Origin: Gemmatimonadota bacterium
Lineage (GTDB): Bacteria; Gemmatimonadota; Gemmatimonadetes; Longimicrobiales; Gaopeijiaceae
Assembly (NCBI GenBank): GCA_022560615.1
Contig: JADFSR010000028.1
Coordinates: forward strand, 1-59,015
Length of the DNA: 59,015 bases
Direction: 5' to 3'
The position numbers were made by a program, and so were the translations under genes. How positions within the stretch are numbered: position 1 is the stretch's first letter; the number at the start of each line of letters is the position of its first letter. The notes below the pieces were generated by a model. That model did not search any database. It was not told the DNA's origin and saw nothing but the letters and a program-made list of their open reading frames with translations. This document shows positions 1-8,044 of this stretch, one piece after another.

Positions 1-2
1 CG

Positions 3-137
3 AGCAGCCGAGCGCTGGACGACGAAGGAGGCCTGAATACCGGGGCCCCCGCCCACTTCATCGTGGCCGAGGACTCCGAGGGCCGCCGCATCCGCTTCCG
101 CTTCGAGGGGGGGCCGCCGAAGCGGGAGGAGTCGTGA
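3..137 (+). CDS. C-terminal end of an unidentified protein (5' end outside window)
   Basis: An open frame enters from the left edge and ends at TGA 135-137. The last residues read HFIVAEDSEGRRIRFRFEGG and then a short charged tail. The even codon use and alternating hydrophobic and charged residues look like real coding sequence, possibly a beta-sheet domain. Too little is visible to name a family. The stop falls exactly where a glyoxalase-like fragment begins in another frame, so the gene may end naturally here or be joined to foreign sequence. Confidence 0.45.
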   Translation, partial: SSRALDDEGGLNTGAPAHFIVAEDSEGRRIRFRFEGGPPKREES

Positions 138-456
138 CTTCTACTCGGACCTGATGGGCTGGGAGGTTCGCAACGACAACGGAGAAAACCAGGCGTCGCT
201 CCGGATCGGTGACGTGGGCAACATCATCATCCGCAATAGCCGTCGACCCATCAGCGAGAGCCGACCCAACCGGCCTCCACTCACGGGCGTCATCAACCAC
301 ATTTCATGGCGCATCGACAACTTCGACACCGACGAGGTGCGGGCCGAGCTCGAAGGTCGTGGCCTCAATCCTCGCCGCGATCAGGCCGGTGGGGCCGACT
401 ACGACAGCTACCACGTCCTCGACCCCGACGGCTGGGACCTGCAAATCGCCAAGTAG
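136..456 (+). pseudogene. VOC (glyoxalase/bleomycin-resistance fold) protein, 5'-truncated
   Basis: The frame reads DFYSDLMGWEV near its beginning and ends with YHVLDPDGWDLQIAK, the typical first-helix and last-strand signatures of a vicinal-oxygen-chelate domain. The usual 10-25 residues before DFYSDLMG (first beta strand and first metal ligand) are missing, because another gene ends at 137. The first ATG in frame is 154, inside the domain. I read this as a VOC gene that lost its 5' end; translation from 154 would give about 100 residues and half a fold. An assembly joint near 135 is possible. Confidence 0.6.
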
Positions 457-503
457 GGAGATGCTCCGCGCGGAGCACCCACACCTAGTCGGGAATCAGG
501 TCT

Positions 504-3221
504 TCACTGCGCCCTCAGTGCTTCCGTCGGGTCGCCCCGAACCGCCCTTCTCGCGGGAATCCAACACGCCACGAGCGCGACGCTGACGAGCAGGAGAGGC
601 ACTGTCGTGAACGTGAGCGGGTCGAGCGGACGCACTCCGAAGAGAATCGTGTCGAGCACCTGCATGACCACGGTCGATGCGGCGAGCCCCACGATCGCGC
701 CTGCCAGGACGGGGCGCATGCCGCTCGCCACGACCATGCCGACGACCCCTGCGCGCGGCGCGCCAAGCGCCACGCGGATGCCGATCTCGGGAATGCGGCG
801 GCTCACGGAGTGGGACACGACACCGTAGATGCCTACGCTCGCCAGGAGGAGCGCGAGGACTGCGAAACTGGTGAGCAACAGGGAGAAGAACCGAGGCTGG
901 GCGGTCGAGGAATACACCACGTCGTCCATGACGGCGAGGTGCTCGATGGGCTGGTCGGGGTCGATGGCATGGACCGCCGCACGCACTCGAGGGAGGAGCG
1001 ACTCAGGATCGGACTCAGCCCGCACGATGAAAGCCATTCCTCGCCGGGGGTTCTGCGCTTGAGCAAGATAGAGCGTGGGACGTGGGTCCTCGGCCAGGCT
1101 CTGCTGGTGGATATCCCCGACGACTCCAACGATCTCGGCCGGCGTGCCCCCGAAGAGCAGGAAGCGGCCGACGGCCGTTCCACCGGGCCAGTATCGCCTC
1201 CGCAATGCGTCATTGATGATTACGACCGGCGCCACATCCATTCTGTCTTGCCTGGTGAAGTCCCTTCCGGCCACCAAAGGCACACCGGCTGCCCGGAAGA
1301 AGCCCGGGCTCACCTGGAGCAGGTCCGCTCGCTGTGGACCGCCGGCGATCGGCTCGGACCGGTCGGCTATGGAGAACTCCGTCGACTCCCCCGAGCGACG
1401 AAGAGGTAGATACCGAATCGAGCCTACGGACTCGACGCCAGGCAGACTCTCGAGACGCTCCATGAGGGCCTCATAGGCCGCCAGATAATCAGAGCGCTCA
1501 GGATAACGCGCGTCGTTGATCGTCAGGCTCAGAGCTACCAGCCGGTCGGACTCCATGCCCACGTCTACGCTCTGGAGCGCCCAAAGGCTGCGCAAGAGGA
1601 GACCGGAAGCGATCACGATGAGCATCGCGAGGCTCACCTGGCTCGCGACCAACACTGCCCATGTGCGTGACGCACCGGGTCGGCTGGCGCCCGCCCGCCC
1701 AGCCGCGCCACGGAGACGATCCGTACCGACGTGACGTGTGAGGTTCAGCGCCGGGAGCAAGCCGAATGCCAGCGCGGTGCCCACCGTCAGGGCGAGCGAA
1801 AACATCAGCACGGGGGCGTCGATTCCAATCTCACCCGACCTTGGCAGGAGACCTGCGCTCCGGCTCAGGAGCGCCTCCGTGCCCCAGAAGGCGAGGGCCA
1901 CGCCTGACGCTCCACCGGCCACACTGAGGAGTACGCTCTCCGTCATCAGTTGGCGGATGAGGCGGCCCCTGCTCGCACCCAACGCCTGCCGGATAACCAG
2001 CTCGCCGCGGCGCTCGACGCCACGAGAGAGGAGGAGGTTGGCCACGTTGGCGCACGCGATGAGGAGGATGAGACCCACGGCACCCAGTAGGACGAACAGG
2101 GTCGGTTCGACCCCAGCGGTCATGCTCTCACGGAGCGGTACCAGCTCGGCTTCTTCCAGACCCTCGTTCTCATCCGGCAGCTCGGCCACCAGCGCGGCCG
2201 AGACCGCCGAAAGCTCCTGGGTCGCCTGCTCGAGCGTCGTGCCGGTCTCGATACGGCCGATCGCCTCGAGAAACCGAACCTCCCGGACGTCCAGCGGAAT
2301 CGAGCTCGGTGGGATGATCGTGAGAAACACCCATACCTCCACATCCCTCGTCGGGTAGACGAAGTCGGGAGGCATGACCCCGGCCACCAGGAAGGCGGAG
2401 TCGTCGAGCCGGATGACGCCCCCGACGACGGTCTCGTCGGCCCCGAAACGTCTGACCCAGAAGTCGTGACTCAGAACTACGACGCGATTCTGGCCGCGCT
2501 CCTCAGAGTCGAGGAGCACGCGACCCAGATAAGCGTCGCGACCCAAGACGTCGAAGAAACCAGCCGAGACATACGCCGTTCTCACCTCGACCGCCTCGTC
2601 ACCCCCGGTGAGCAAGAGCCCACTCGGCGAAGTGGAGTAAACGGCCACCGCGCTGAGCGGCGTGGTACGTGCCGCCCAGTCCTCACGATCGGGCAGGGAA
2701 AACGACCCGCGCCTGTTTCCGGTGCGTGCATTGACGTGGTAGAGCCGCACGAGTTGTTGCGACTCCTGAAAGGGCAGCGGGCGGAGCAACACCCCGTTCA
2801 CCACGGAAAAGATGGCCGCGTTGGCGCCGATCCCCAGCGCCAGAGTTCCCACGGCCACGCTCGTGAAGACTGGTCGCGCGGCGAGCATGCGTATGCCCAC
2901 CAGTGTGTCTCGAATCAACGTCCCCATCGCCTCACCACCTCCCTCTCGTTCATCGACGCGCCATCCGTGTTCGCCGGAGCCCACTCGGGCCTGCAGCGTT
3001 CCTCTCTCCGAGACCGCGGTCATCACATTGTCCAGCAGTGCTCGGGCCAGAAGAGCCATCACCCCGAAACGTCCTCGGGTACGAAACGCCTCCTCGGCGC
3101 GCAGAGTAAACGCCTCGACCAACTCGGCCCCGAACTCCCGTCGAAATTCGGAGGGATGCACGATCAGCGAAGCGCGGTGCAGGCCCCGCGCGATGCGAAC
3201 GGCGCTCGGCAGGGCCGTCAC
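504..3221 (-). CDS. ADOP-family ABC transporter permease (MacB/FtsX-like, 905 aa)
   Basis: This is a membrane permease of the acidobacterial duplicated orphan permease type. After about 100 residues of cytoplasmic prefix comes a MacB-like half: a transmembrane helix followed by GIGANAAIFSVVNGVLLRPL, a periplasmic core domain, and FtsX helices with ANVANLLLSRG and RQALGASRGRLIRQL. A second copy follows, ending in FGVRPLDPLTF and a PARRAVRGDPTEALR tail. There is no ATPase domain, as usual for the family, and the length is normal. The GTG start overlaps the stop of the PadR gene by 4 bp (GTGA), so the two are translationally coupled. The substrate is unknown; the family may act in lipoprotein or peptide efflux or in mechanotransmission. 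An intact paralogue of the broken copy at 19440-22171. Confidence 0.92.
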   Translation of the reverse strand: MTALPSAVRIARGLHRASLIVHPSEFRREFGAELVEAFTLRAEEAFRTRGRFGVMALLARALLDNVMTAVSERGTLQARVGSGEHGWRVDEREGGGEAMGTLIRDTLVGIRMLAARPVFTSVAVGTLALGIGANAAIFSVVNGVLLRPLPFQESQQLVRLYHVNARTGNRRGSFSLPDREDWAARTTPLSAVAVYSTSPSGLLLTGGDEAVEVRTAYVSAGFFDVLGRDAYLGRVLLDSEERGQNRVVVLSHDFWVRRFGADETVVGGVIRLDDSAFLVAGVMPPDFVYPTRDVEVWVFLTIIPPSSIPLDVREVRFLEAIGRIETGTTLEQATQELSAVSAALVAELPDENEGLEEAELVPLRESMTAGVEPTLFVLLGAVGLILLIACANVANLLLSRGVERRGELVIRQALGASRGRLIRQLMTESVLLSVAGGASGVALAFWGTEALLSRSAGLLPRSGEIGIDAPVLMFSLALTVGTALAFGLLPALNLTRHVGTDRLRGAAGRAGASRPGASRTWAVLVASQVSLAMLIVIASGLLLRSLWALQSVDVGMESDRLVALSLTINDARYPERSDYLAAYEALMERLESLPGVESVGSIRYLPLRRSGESTEFSIADRSEPIAGGPQRADLLQVSPGFFRAAGVPLVAGRDFTRQDRMDVAPVVIINDALRRRYWPGGTAVGRFLLFGGTPAEIVGVVGDIHQQSLAEDPRPTLYLAQAQNPRRGMAFIVRAESDPESLLPRVRAAVHAIDPDQPIEHLAVMDDVVYSSTAQPRFFSLLLTSFAVLALLLASVGIYGVVSHSVSRRIPEIGIRVALGAPRAGVVGMVVASGMRPVLAGAIVGLAASTVVMQVLDTILFGVRPLDPLTFTTVPLLLVSVALVACWIPARRAVRGDPTEALRAQ

Positions 3222-3589
3222 GAGCCCAGATCGGCAACCGCTGAGTCGCGCGGCGCCGGGTTGGCCCGCGCCATGTCCAGGAGCGCAGCCATCCGCTCGG
3301 CCTCCAGAGCGGCGAGCTCCCGGCCCCGGTCGGTCATGCGATAGAGTCTACGTGGCCGTCCCGGCGCCGCATCCGATGCCTGGTCTCGCACCTCCTCGAT
3401 CCAGCCCTCCATGAGCATCCGTTTGATGGTCGCGTAGAGCGAACTCGGTAGGAGAGACACCCTACCCGCGGTCCGCTCCTCCACTCTCTTCATGATCCCG
3501 TACCCGTGGAGCGTCTCGTCGCCGAGGGCAAACAGCATGCTGAGCACAGCGATGCTGGGGGGTCCTGATCGGTCGGCTCTGGTTCTCAT
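3218..3589 (-). CDS. PadR-family transcriptional regulator (123 aa)
   Basis: A winged-helix repressor of the PadR family. The N-terminal part carries the wHTH signature LFALGDETLHGYGIMKRVEE, then SLLPSSLYATIKRMLMEGWIEE and the wing PGRPRRLYRMTDRGRELAALEAERM. It precedes and overlaps the ADOP permease by 4 bp, the standard arrangement in which the regulator controls its own transporter operon. The start at 3589 is ATG. Upstream on the minus strand lies a TATAAT-like box within an inverted repeat (3616-3629). Effector unknown. Confidence 0.9.
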   Translation of the reverse strand: MRTRADRSGPPSIAVLSMLFALGDETLHGYGIMKRVEERTAGRVSLLPSSLYATIKRMLMEGWIEEVRDQASDAAPGRPRRLYRMTDRGRELAALEAERMAALLDMARANPAPRDSAVADLGS

Positions 3590-3615
3590 GGCGTCCCGCT
3601 TGTATCAGTTATCCG

Positions 3616-3629
3616 ATTATACGTTATAA
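3616..3629 (-). promoter_or_regulatory. possible -10 and operator of the PadR/ADOP operon
   Basis: On the minus strand TATAAT (3616-3621) overlaps the inverted repeat TTATA-ACG-TATAA (3617-3629), 27 bp before the PadR start. A dyad on the -10 box would suit PadR autorepression. No convincing -35 box is visible, so this is tentative. Confidence 0.35.
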
Positions 3630-3654
3630 CATGATATATGGCCGAGCGGAACCT

Positions 3655-3909
3655 TCACGCCTCGAGCGCACGTCGCATGATCTCCATATCGCCGTCGAAG
3701 GAGCCGGGCTCGAGAGGCCCGAAGGAGAAACGGAAGAAGCGGTCGAGCGGAGACGCCGACCCACGGCGAGCCATGTCGCAGTCGGTACCCATCAGAACCG
3801 CCGCACCCTCGGGGAACAGTCGGTCGTTGAGATCGGCGGCGCTCTGCCCGCGGGGCAGCCTGCACCAGTGGTAAAACCCGCCTCCTCCTGAAAAGAGCTT
3901 CAGTCCCAT
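3655..3909 (-). pseudogene. C-terminal fragment of a PLP-dependent aminotransferase
   Basis: About 84 residues read GGGGFYHWCRLPRG, then FPEGAAVLMGTDCD and FFRFSFGPLEPGSFDGDMEI, matching the small C-terminal domain of class I/II (MocR-like) aminotransferases, where a glycine-rich strand leads to a conserved RFSFG arginine. The catalytic lysine domain is absent, so this is an orphan 3' fragment. It lies just upstream of, and divergent from, a small membrane-protein gene, in a stretch full of gene scraps. Confidence 0.55.
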
Positions 3910-3948
3910 CCGTTCGAAGGCCGCTCTTTGGCGCCCGGAAGCTTCCTC

Positions 3949-4322
3949 ATGGGCCAGTTGCCGCTGTGGGGGTCGATCCTACTCGGCCTGTTGGGCGCGC
4001 TCGTCTGGCTTTTCTGTTTGCTAGAACTCGTGAGCGAGCGGCTCACCACGTTTTTCATTGTCGGACTCGTTTTGTTCGGCGGTTCCATTACCGGCTACTT
4101 TGCGAGTCGCGGCTACCTTGAAGAAGGGCTGTACATGGCGACCGCGTTTGACCTACGTGATGACCCCGATTCCGACTTTGTGCGTGGGACGAAGTTGATC
4201 GACACCTTCAGTCCCATCGTTAACTCGAGCCTTTATGGGCTCGTCCTCTCGGTCCTCGCTTCGTCTCCGTGATCATTGTGAGCGCGCTGTTCGCGCTGGG
4301 GCTGCCGTTGGTGGTGCTGTAG
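3949..4322 (+). pseudogene. small integral membrane protein, probably frameshifted near 4258
   Basis: From ATG 3949 (GGAAG upstream) the protein has two hydrophobic helices, LWGSILLGLLGALVWLFCLL and TTFFIVGLVLFGGSITGYF, then a soluble loop, and enters a third helix at SSLYGLVLSVLA before a stop at 4270-4272. In the neighbouring frame from 4260 the sequence continues as FVSVIIVSALFALGLPLVVL and stops at TAG 4320-4322, which would complete the helix. A single indel near 4255-4262 explains this. The same segment recurs at 6193, which supports it being real coding sequence. Function unknown. Confidence 0.45.
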
Positions 4323-4499
4323 GAGGATCTGCTCGCGGTCTGGAGGAGGGTCAGGGCTCAGATCGAGCACGACCCCGCCCAACGCATCGGCGCGGCTCTA
4401 GGAAGCCCTCAGATTCTCGACCGCCGCTTCCTTGTGCGCCCAGCGTGCGCATCGGATGTTGACCCTCAGTGTTGACCCTCCCGTGCCGAGGACATCCCG
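4323..4499. other. intergenic stretch, no gene recognised
   Basis: No supportable reading frame. The only structure noticed is a directly repeated GTTGACCCTC about 14 bp apart just before the hydrolase gene. GAGGAC upstream of 4500 may serve as that gene's ribosome binding site. Confidence 0.3.
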
Positions 4500-5528
4500 A
4501 TGTCTGCTCTCAGCTCGTGCCTCGATTTCACCCGTTGTCTCGGTCGGCCCTGGGTAGGCGCTTTGGTCGTGCCGCTGTTGTTGTCCGCTTGCATAGGGGA
4601 CACGAACAGTGAGGCCAGGGTGAGTCAGTCACAGTTGCTGAGATCCATCCGGTCTCAGACCTACGCGTACAAGACCGTCGAAGGGCTCCAGATCAAGGCA
4701 GATGTTCATCGGTTCGACGACGATGTGACTCGTCCCGTGGTCATATGGATTCACGGTGGTGCATTGATCATGGGCAATCGCGGAGGGGTGTTTGGCGTCA
4801 CCGAGATGATGCTGGAGGCCGGGTATGTGGTCGTATCGATCGATTATCGTCTCGCGCCGGAGACGAGGCTCCCCTCCATCATAGAAGACCTTGAGGACGC
4901 GTTCGCTTGGGTGCGCACACAGGGGCGTGAGCTATTCAATGCGGAAACGAGCAAGATCGCGGTAATGGGATCGTCGGCGGGTGGGTATCTGACGCTCGCC
5001 TCCGGGTTCCGCGTCGAGCCCCGACCAACGGTATTGGTCTCTTTCTGGGGCTATGGCGACCTCGTCGGGGACTGGTACAGCCAACCAAGCGAACATCCTC
5101 GACACAATCGGAGAGCGATCTCAGCGGAAGAAGCCTATGTGCAGGTCGGCGGGCCGCCGATCTCCGATGCCCGTGATCGAGACGGGAATGGAGGGATCTT
5201 CTACAACTACACGCGCCAGAAGGGGCTTTGGCCGAGAGAGGTGTCCGGGTGGGACCCGCACACGGAGACTGAGAAATTCTACCCGTTCATGGCTGTAAGG
5301 AACGTGACGGGTGACTATCCACCGACGATGCTCATTCACGGGACCGACGACACTGATGTGCCGTACGAACAATCGCTGATGATGGCCTCGGAGCTTGAAG
5401 AGCACGGTGTGTCCTACGAACTCGTCACGATTCAGGAAGCCGAGCACGGATTGGCAGGTGCGGACCCAGAACGCGTGGCCAGGACCTACGACCAGGCGTT
5501 GGCCTGGGTGAACCGATACATGCGCTAA
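4500..5528 (+). CDS. alpha/beta-hydrolase lipoprotein (HSL/BD-FAE-like esterase, 342 aa)
   Basis: A secreted or membrane-anchored esterase-like enzyme. The N-terminus is a lipoprotein signal peptide with lipobox LLSAC (lipidated Cys near residue 31). The hydrolase core shows the oxyanion motif WIHGGALIMG, then VVVSIDYRLAPE, the nucleophile elbow GSSAGGYL, the acid in LIHGTDDTDVPYEQS and the catalytic His in EAEHGLAG. All members of the Ser-Asp-His triad are present. The order and HGG motif place it with hormone-sensitive-lipase/BD-FAE-type carboxylesterases. An insert of roughly 60 residues after the elbow is rich in charged and Gly residues. Substrate unknown. It appears monocistronic. Confidence 0.85.
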   Translation: MSALSSCLDFTRCLGRPWVGALVVPLLLSACIGDTNSEARVSQSQLLRSIRSQTYAYKTVEGLQIKADVHRFDDDVTRPVVIWIHGGALIMGNRGGVFGVTEMMLEAGYVVVSIDYRLAPETRLPSIIEDLEDAFAWVRTQGRELFNAETSKIAVMGSSAGGYLTLASGFRVEPRPTVLVSFWGYGDLVGDWYSQPSEHPRHNRRAISAEEAYVQVGGPPISDARDRDGNGGIFYNYTRQKGLWPREVSGWDPHTETEKFYPFMAVRNVTGDYPPTMLIHGTDDTDVPYEQSLMMASELEEHGVSYELVTIQEAEHGLAGADPERVARTYDQALAWVNRYMR

Positions 5529-5548
5529 GCAGACCGAGTGCCGAACTG

Positions 5549-5650
5549 ATGGACCCCGTCACCCGCCTGAACGCAGCCCTAGAGGGCCGCTACCGCATCG
5601 AGCGTGAACTCGGTGAAGGTGGCATGACGACGGTCTACTTGGCCGGATGA
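5549..5650 (+). pseudogene. N-terminal stub of a Ser/Thr protein kinase (33 codons)
   Basis: ATG 5549 opens MDPVTRLNAALEGRYRIERE, followed by LGEGGMTTVYLAG and an immediate TGA (5648-5650). This is the start of a Hanks-type kinase up to the glycine-rich loop; the invariant Lys, catalytic loop and DFG are missing. The stop overlaps the ATG of the next gene (ATGA at 5647-5650). Either the rest was replaced by the DinB gene, or the stub is kept as a translated leader coupled to it. I favour deletion. Confidence 0.6.
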
Positions 5651-6147
5651 CCACCGAGGCGGCCCTTCGCGAGCACCTTGTGAAGCTCCTCACGAGCGCA
5701 TGGGCGCACGTCACGGCGGAAGACGGCATTGCCGGTGTGCCCCCCGATCAGCGTGGCGCCCGCCCACCAGACCACCCGCACACCATCTGGCAGCTTCTGG
5801 AGCACCTTCGGATCTGTCAGGACGACCTGGTGGGGTACAGCCGAGATCCGAACCATGTCTCGCGGGACTTCCCGGAGGGATACTGGCCCGAGTCGGACGT
5901 GCCCGAGGATGAGGAAGCGTGGGAGGCGAGCGTGGTGGCCTTCATGAATGGTCTCCAGGAGATGGTCGCGCTCGTGTCCGATCCCTCGAGGGACCTCTTC
6001 GAGCCACTTGCGTGGAGCGACGAAGGCCACACGTTGCTCCGCGAGGCGTTGATCCTGGCGGACCACAACGCATACCACCTTGGACAGATCGTGCAGTTGA
6101 AGAAGGCGCTGGGGGTCGGCCAGAGCAATCCCTGGGAGATGCCCTGA
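5647..6147 (+). CDS. DinB-family protein (166 aa)
   Basis: A four-helix-bundle protein of the DinB/YfiT superfamily. Conserved features are TIWQLLEHLRICQDDLVGYS (first metal His) and LADHNAYHLGQIVQLKKALG near the C-terminus (HxxxH pair), giving the three-His metal site. Length is normal. Members include thiol-dependent transferases and proteins of unknown role. The start ATG overlaps the stop of the kinase stub, so translation could be coupled to it. Confidence 0.8.
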   Translation: MTTEAALREHLVKLLTSAWAHVTAEDGIAGVPPDQRGARPPDHPHTIWQLLEHLRICQDDLVGYSRDPNHVSRDFPEGYWPESDVPEDEEAWEASVVAFMNGLQEMVALVSDPSRDLFEPLAWSDEGHTLLREALILADHNAYHLGQIVQLKKALGVGQSNPWEMP

Positions 6148-6192
6148 GGCGTTCTCCGCGTCACCGACGTTGAGCGCCAGCCCTTCCGCTCG

Positions 6193-6384
6193 ATGGGCTT
6201 CGTGAGCGTGATCATCGTGAGCGTGCTGTTCGCGCTGGGGCTGCCGTTGGTGGTGCTTGGAACAGAGGTCGAAACTAGGAAGCCTGTGCGGGACCCTCTA
6301 GCCGTTAATACGACGACGATAACGCAGGCAATGCGAAGTGAGTTGTCCCCGTTCGGTCGGGGCGTCAACCTCGTCGGGCGCTAA
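6193..6384 (+). pseudogene. duplicate of the terminal membrane helix found at 4260-4322
   Basis: The frame reads MGFVSVIIVSVLFALGLPLV and matches FVSVIIVSALFALGLPLV of the 4260-4322 segment almost exactly, also at nucleotide level. After VVL the frame runs on into unrelated residues to 6384 because the TAG is replaced. This is a short partial duplication with no visible upstream part. It could be expressed as a 63-residue peptide, but I see no ribosome binding site. Confidence 0.4.
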
Positions 6385-6693
6385 CCGGAGCCCGCACCCC
6401 TGGACCGAGAAAGTGATCGGGAAGCTCGTCCACACAGGAACCGGTTCCCCACGGAGCATCACGGGGCTGAAGCGGAACACCTCCGCGAGCCTCATCGCCG
6501 CCTCGTCGAGCGGCGCGTGGCCGGACGACTGATAGACGCCCCAGACCACGACATCACCCTCGGTGTCGATGAAGAAGTGGACGAATACCGTGCCCTCGAT
6601 CTCGGCGTCGCGAAGGAGCGGCGGATAGGCGGCCCCCATCGCCGTGACCACTTCTTGTCGGTAACCACCAAGGGCCCGAAGGAGAAACTACTC
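6310..6693 (-). pseudogene. TonB C-terminal domain fragment, 5'-truncated
   Basis: The minus-strand frame is open from a TAG near 6690 and reads YRQEVVTAMGAAYPPLLRDA, then GTVFVHFFIDTEGDVVVWGV, SGHAPLDEAAMRLAEVFRFS and PVPVWTSFPITFSVQ. This is the complete C-terminal domain of an energy-transducer TonB (contacts TonB-dependent receptors in the periplasm). The N-terminal transmembrane anchor and proline-rich linker are absent, because the next gene starts there in the opposite direction. Translation from GTG 6651 would give a soluble domain with no signal peptide, so I call it a remnant. Confidence 0.6.
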
Positions 6694-7221
6694 ATGAGAT
6701 TAACCCGAACCCTCATCGGCATCGCGGTGGCGGCGTGCTTGTTCGGGCAAAGCGCGGACGGTCAAGTCTTCGCGGCCGATGAAACCGCCCTGGCCGGTAT
6801 TTCGGCAGTGGACCCAAAGCTCCTAGTGACTTGGGATGCACAGATTACCGCTAATGGTGGCAGGGAGTCGCAGTACACGATGAACGTCATGGATGCGTTC
6901 GAGTTGGGATTGCTGCGTGCCGGCGTGACAGTGAGCGGGGACGGCAGATTCCTTCGGTGCTCCGTTCAACTTCAGTACCGGGAAATAAGCACGTCGAGTA
7001 GCATAGTCGCATACAGTGTTAGCACCAACTTGCACGAGCTTATCGGAGCACCGGAGCAGATGCAGTGGGCCATCACATGGGATGTTAATGCGCTGGGAAC
7101 TGTCGGTATCGACGAACTCGACGGCGCAAGCGTCGGACGGTGGTGCGCGGAGACGTTCGAGCTTGACTGGCGGCGGGCGAACCAGGGCGGAAGGGGACTC
7201 GCCGTGGAGCCAGTCCAGTAG
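6694..7221 (+). CDS. secreted protein of unknown function (175 aa)
   Basis: Start at ATG 6694 is chosen because GAAGGAG lies 8 bp upstream and the protein then begins with a good signal peptide (MRLTRTLIGIAVAACLFG..ADG). The mature part has regular beta-rich segments, for example KLLVTWDAQITANGG, LRAGVTVSGDGRFLRCSVQL and IVAYSVSTNLHEL, and one Cys pair. I do not recognise the family. It resembles small periplasmic proteins that sit alone in Gemmatimonadota-type genomes. Confidence 0.6.
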   Translation: MRLTRTLIGIAVAACLFGQSADGQVFAADETALAGISAVDPKLLVTWDAQITANGGRESQYTMNVMDAFELGLLRAGVTVSGDGRFLRCSVQLQYREISTSSSIVAYSVSTNLHELIGAPEQMQWAITWDVNALGTVGIDELDGASVGRWCAETFELDWRRANQGGRGLAVEPVQ

Positions 7222-7314
7222 GAGCGCCCGCACCGATCTCGGGACCGACCCTCGGGTCATGGGCACTAGTCAACAACGCTGCCAACTACCTGACATCGAG
7301 CGAGGCGACGGCAT

Positions 7315-7596
7315 CTACCGCTTCGATGCTCGTCGCGTCTGGGCGGCGGAATATTGTGCAGCGTGATACGCCTTTATGTCCGACACTGAAACGCGTGGCT
7401 CCCACGGCTTCCTGCACAGATTGCGGGTCACGATATCTCCCCACATTTCTAAGGTCGCCTCCCACTCGTCATCAAGTGCCGGTTTCTGTTCGCGTCGTAT
7501 CTCGCCCACCGTCACCTCTCCCGTTGTCGGGCTCCAGAGCACGAGCGCGTCGGGTAGCTCGGCTAGGGTCATCGGCGCTGCGTCTCTGCGGTTCAT
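7315..7596 (-). CDS. small hypothetical protein (93 aa)
   Basis: The ATG at 7596 (MNRRDAAPMTLAELPDALVL) is chosen over a further-upstream in-frame start because coding character begins there. Residues such as LWSPTTGEVTVGEIRREQ and WEATLEMWGDIVTRN suggest a small compact fold. No signal peptide or known motif is seen. About 90 bp upstream lies the tandem dyad at 7684-7725, so transcription is probably controlled by a dedicated DNA-binding protein. Confidence 0.45.
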   Translation of the reverse strand: MNRRDAAPMTLAELPDALVLWSPTTGEVTVGEIRREQKPALDDEWEATLEMWGDIVTRNLCRKPWEPRVSVSDIKAYHAAQYSAAQTRRASKR

Positions 7597-7683
7597 ACCG
7601 TGGGCCCTCGCGGTGACGGGATTCGTGCCTTGGGCGAGTCCTAACCGCCACCAAAGATACGGCCGCGCGCAAGGATGTGCAGC

Positions 7684-7725
7684 TTGTACGCTAAACCGTA
7701 CAATGTTGTACGCAATACCGTACAA
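7684..7725. promoter_or_regulatory. tandem dyad operator, two copies 22 bp apart
   Basis: Two inverted repeats of identical design follow one another: TTGTACG-ctaaac-CGTACAA (7684-7703) and TTGTACG-caatac-CGTACAA (7706-7725). Arms are 7 bp and perfect, spacers 6 bp, and the start-to-start distance is 22 bp, about two helical turns. Arms are conserved while spacers vary, as expected of a protein-binding site. It lies between the divergent genes at 7596 (minus) and 7839 (plus). Confidence 0.7.
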
Positions 7726-7838
7726 TCCGCGCAGGGAGAGCGTCGGGTCAAATGGGCAGGGCGCCGGAGCCGCCGAGTTGGGTCCGAGGTCGCCCGCCAC
7801 TACTGAAGGCGTCCCGGGGAGACCGTTAGATTAGGGTC

Positions 7839-8039
7839 ATGGACTTGACGTCTGAGGAGCAACCTGTCGTCCGTCGTGCCGTGGCCGCGTACAACGCGAA
7901 GAAAGGGTACGAGGGTCCATTCAAAGGGACGACTGCTGACGAGGTTCTCGAAGAATTGAAGCCGTCTCCCGTGCGTTGGACTGAACTCGCCGCGTACGTG
8001 ATAGGAATGGCAGAAGGACCCGCACGAAGGAGTCGTTAA
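7839..8039 (+). CDS. small hypothetical protein (66 aa)
   Basis: ATG 7839 opens MDLTSEEQPVVRRAVAAYNA, then GTTADEVLEELKPSPVRWTELAAYVIGMAE. This is an acidic, probably helical protein without a known motif. It ends just before the left end of the IS at 8045, so the IS may have altered its natural 3' end. It shares the operator region with the divergent gene at 7596. Confidence 0.4.
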   Translation: MDLTSEEQPVVRRAVAAYNAKKGYEGPFKGTTADEVLEELKPSPVRWTELAAYVIGMAEGPARRSR

Positions 8040-8044
8040 CGTCG

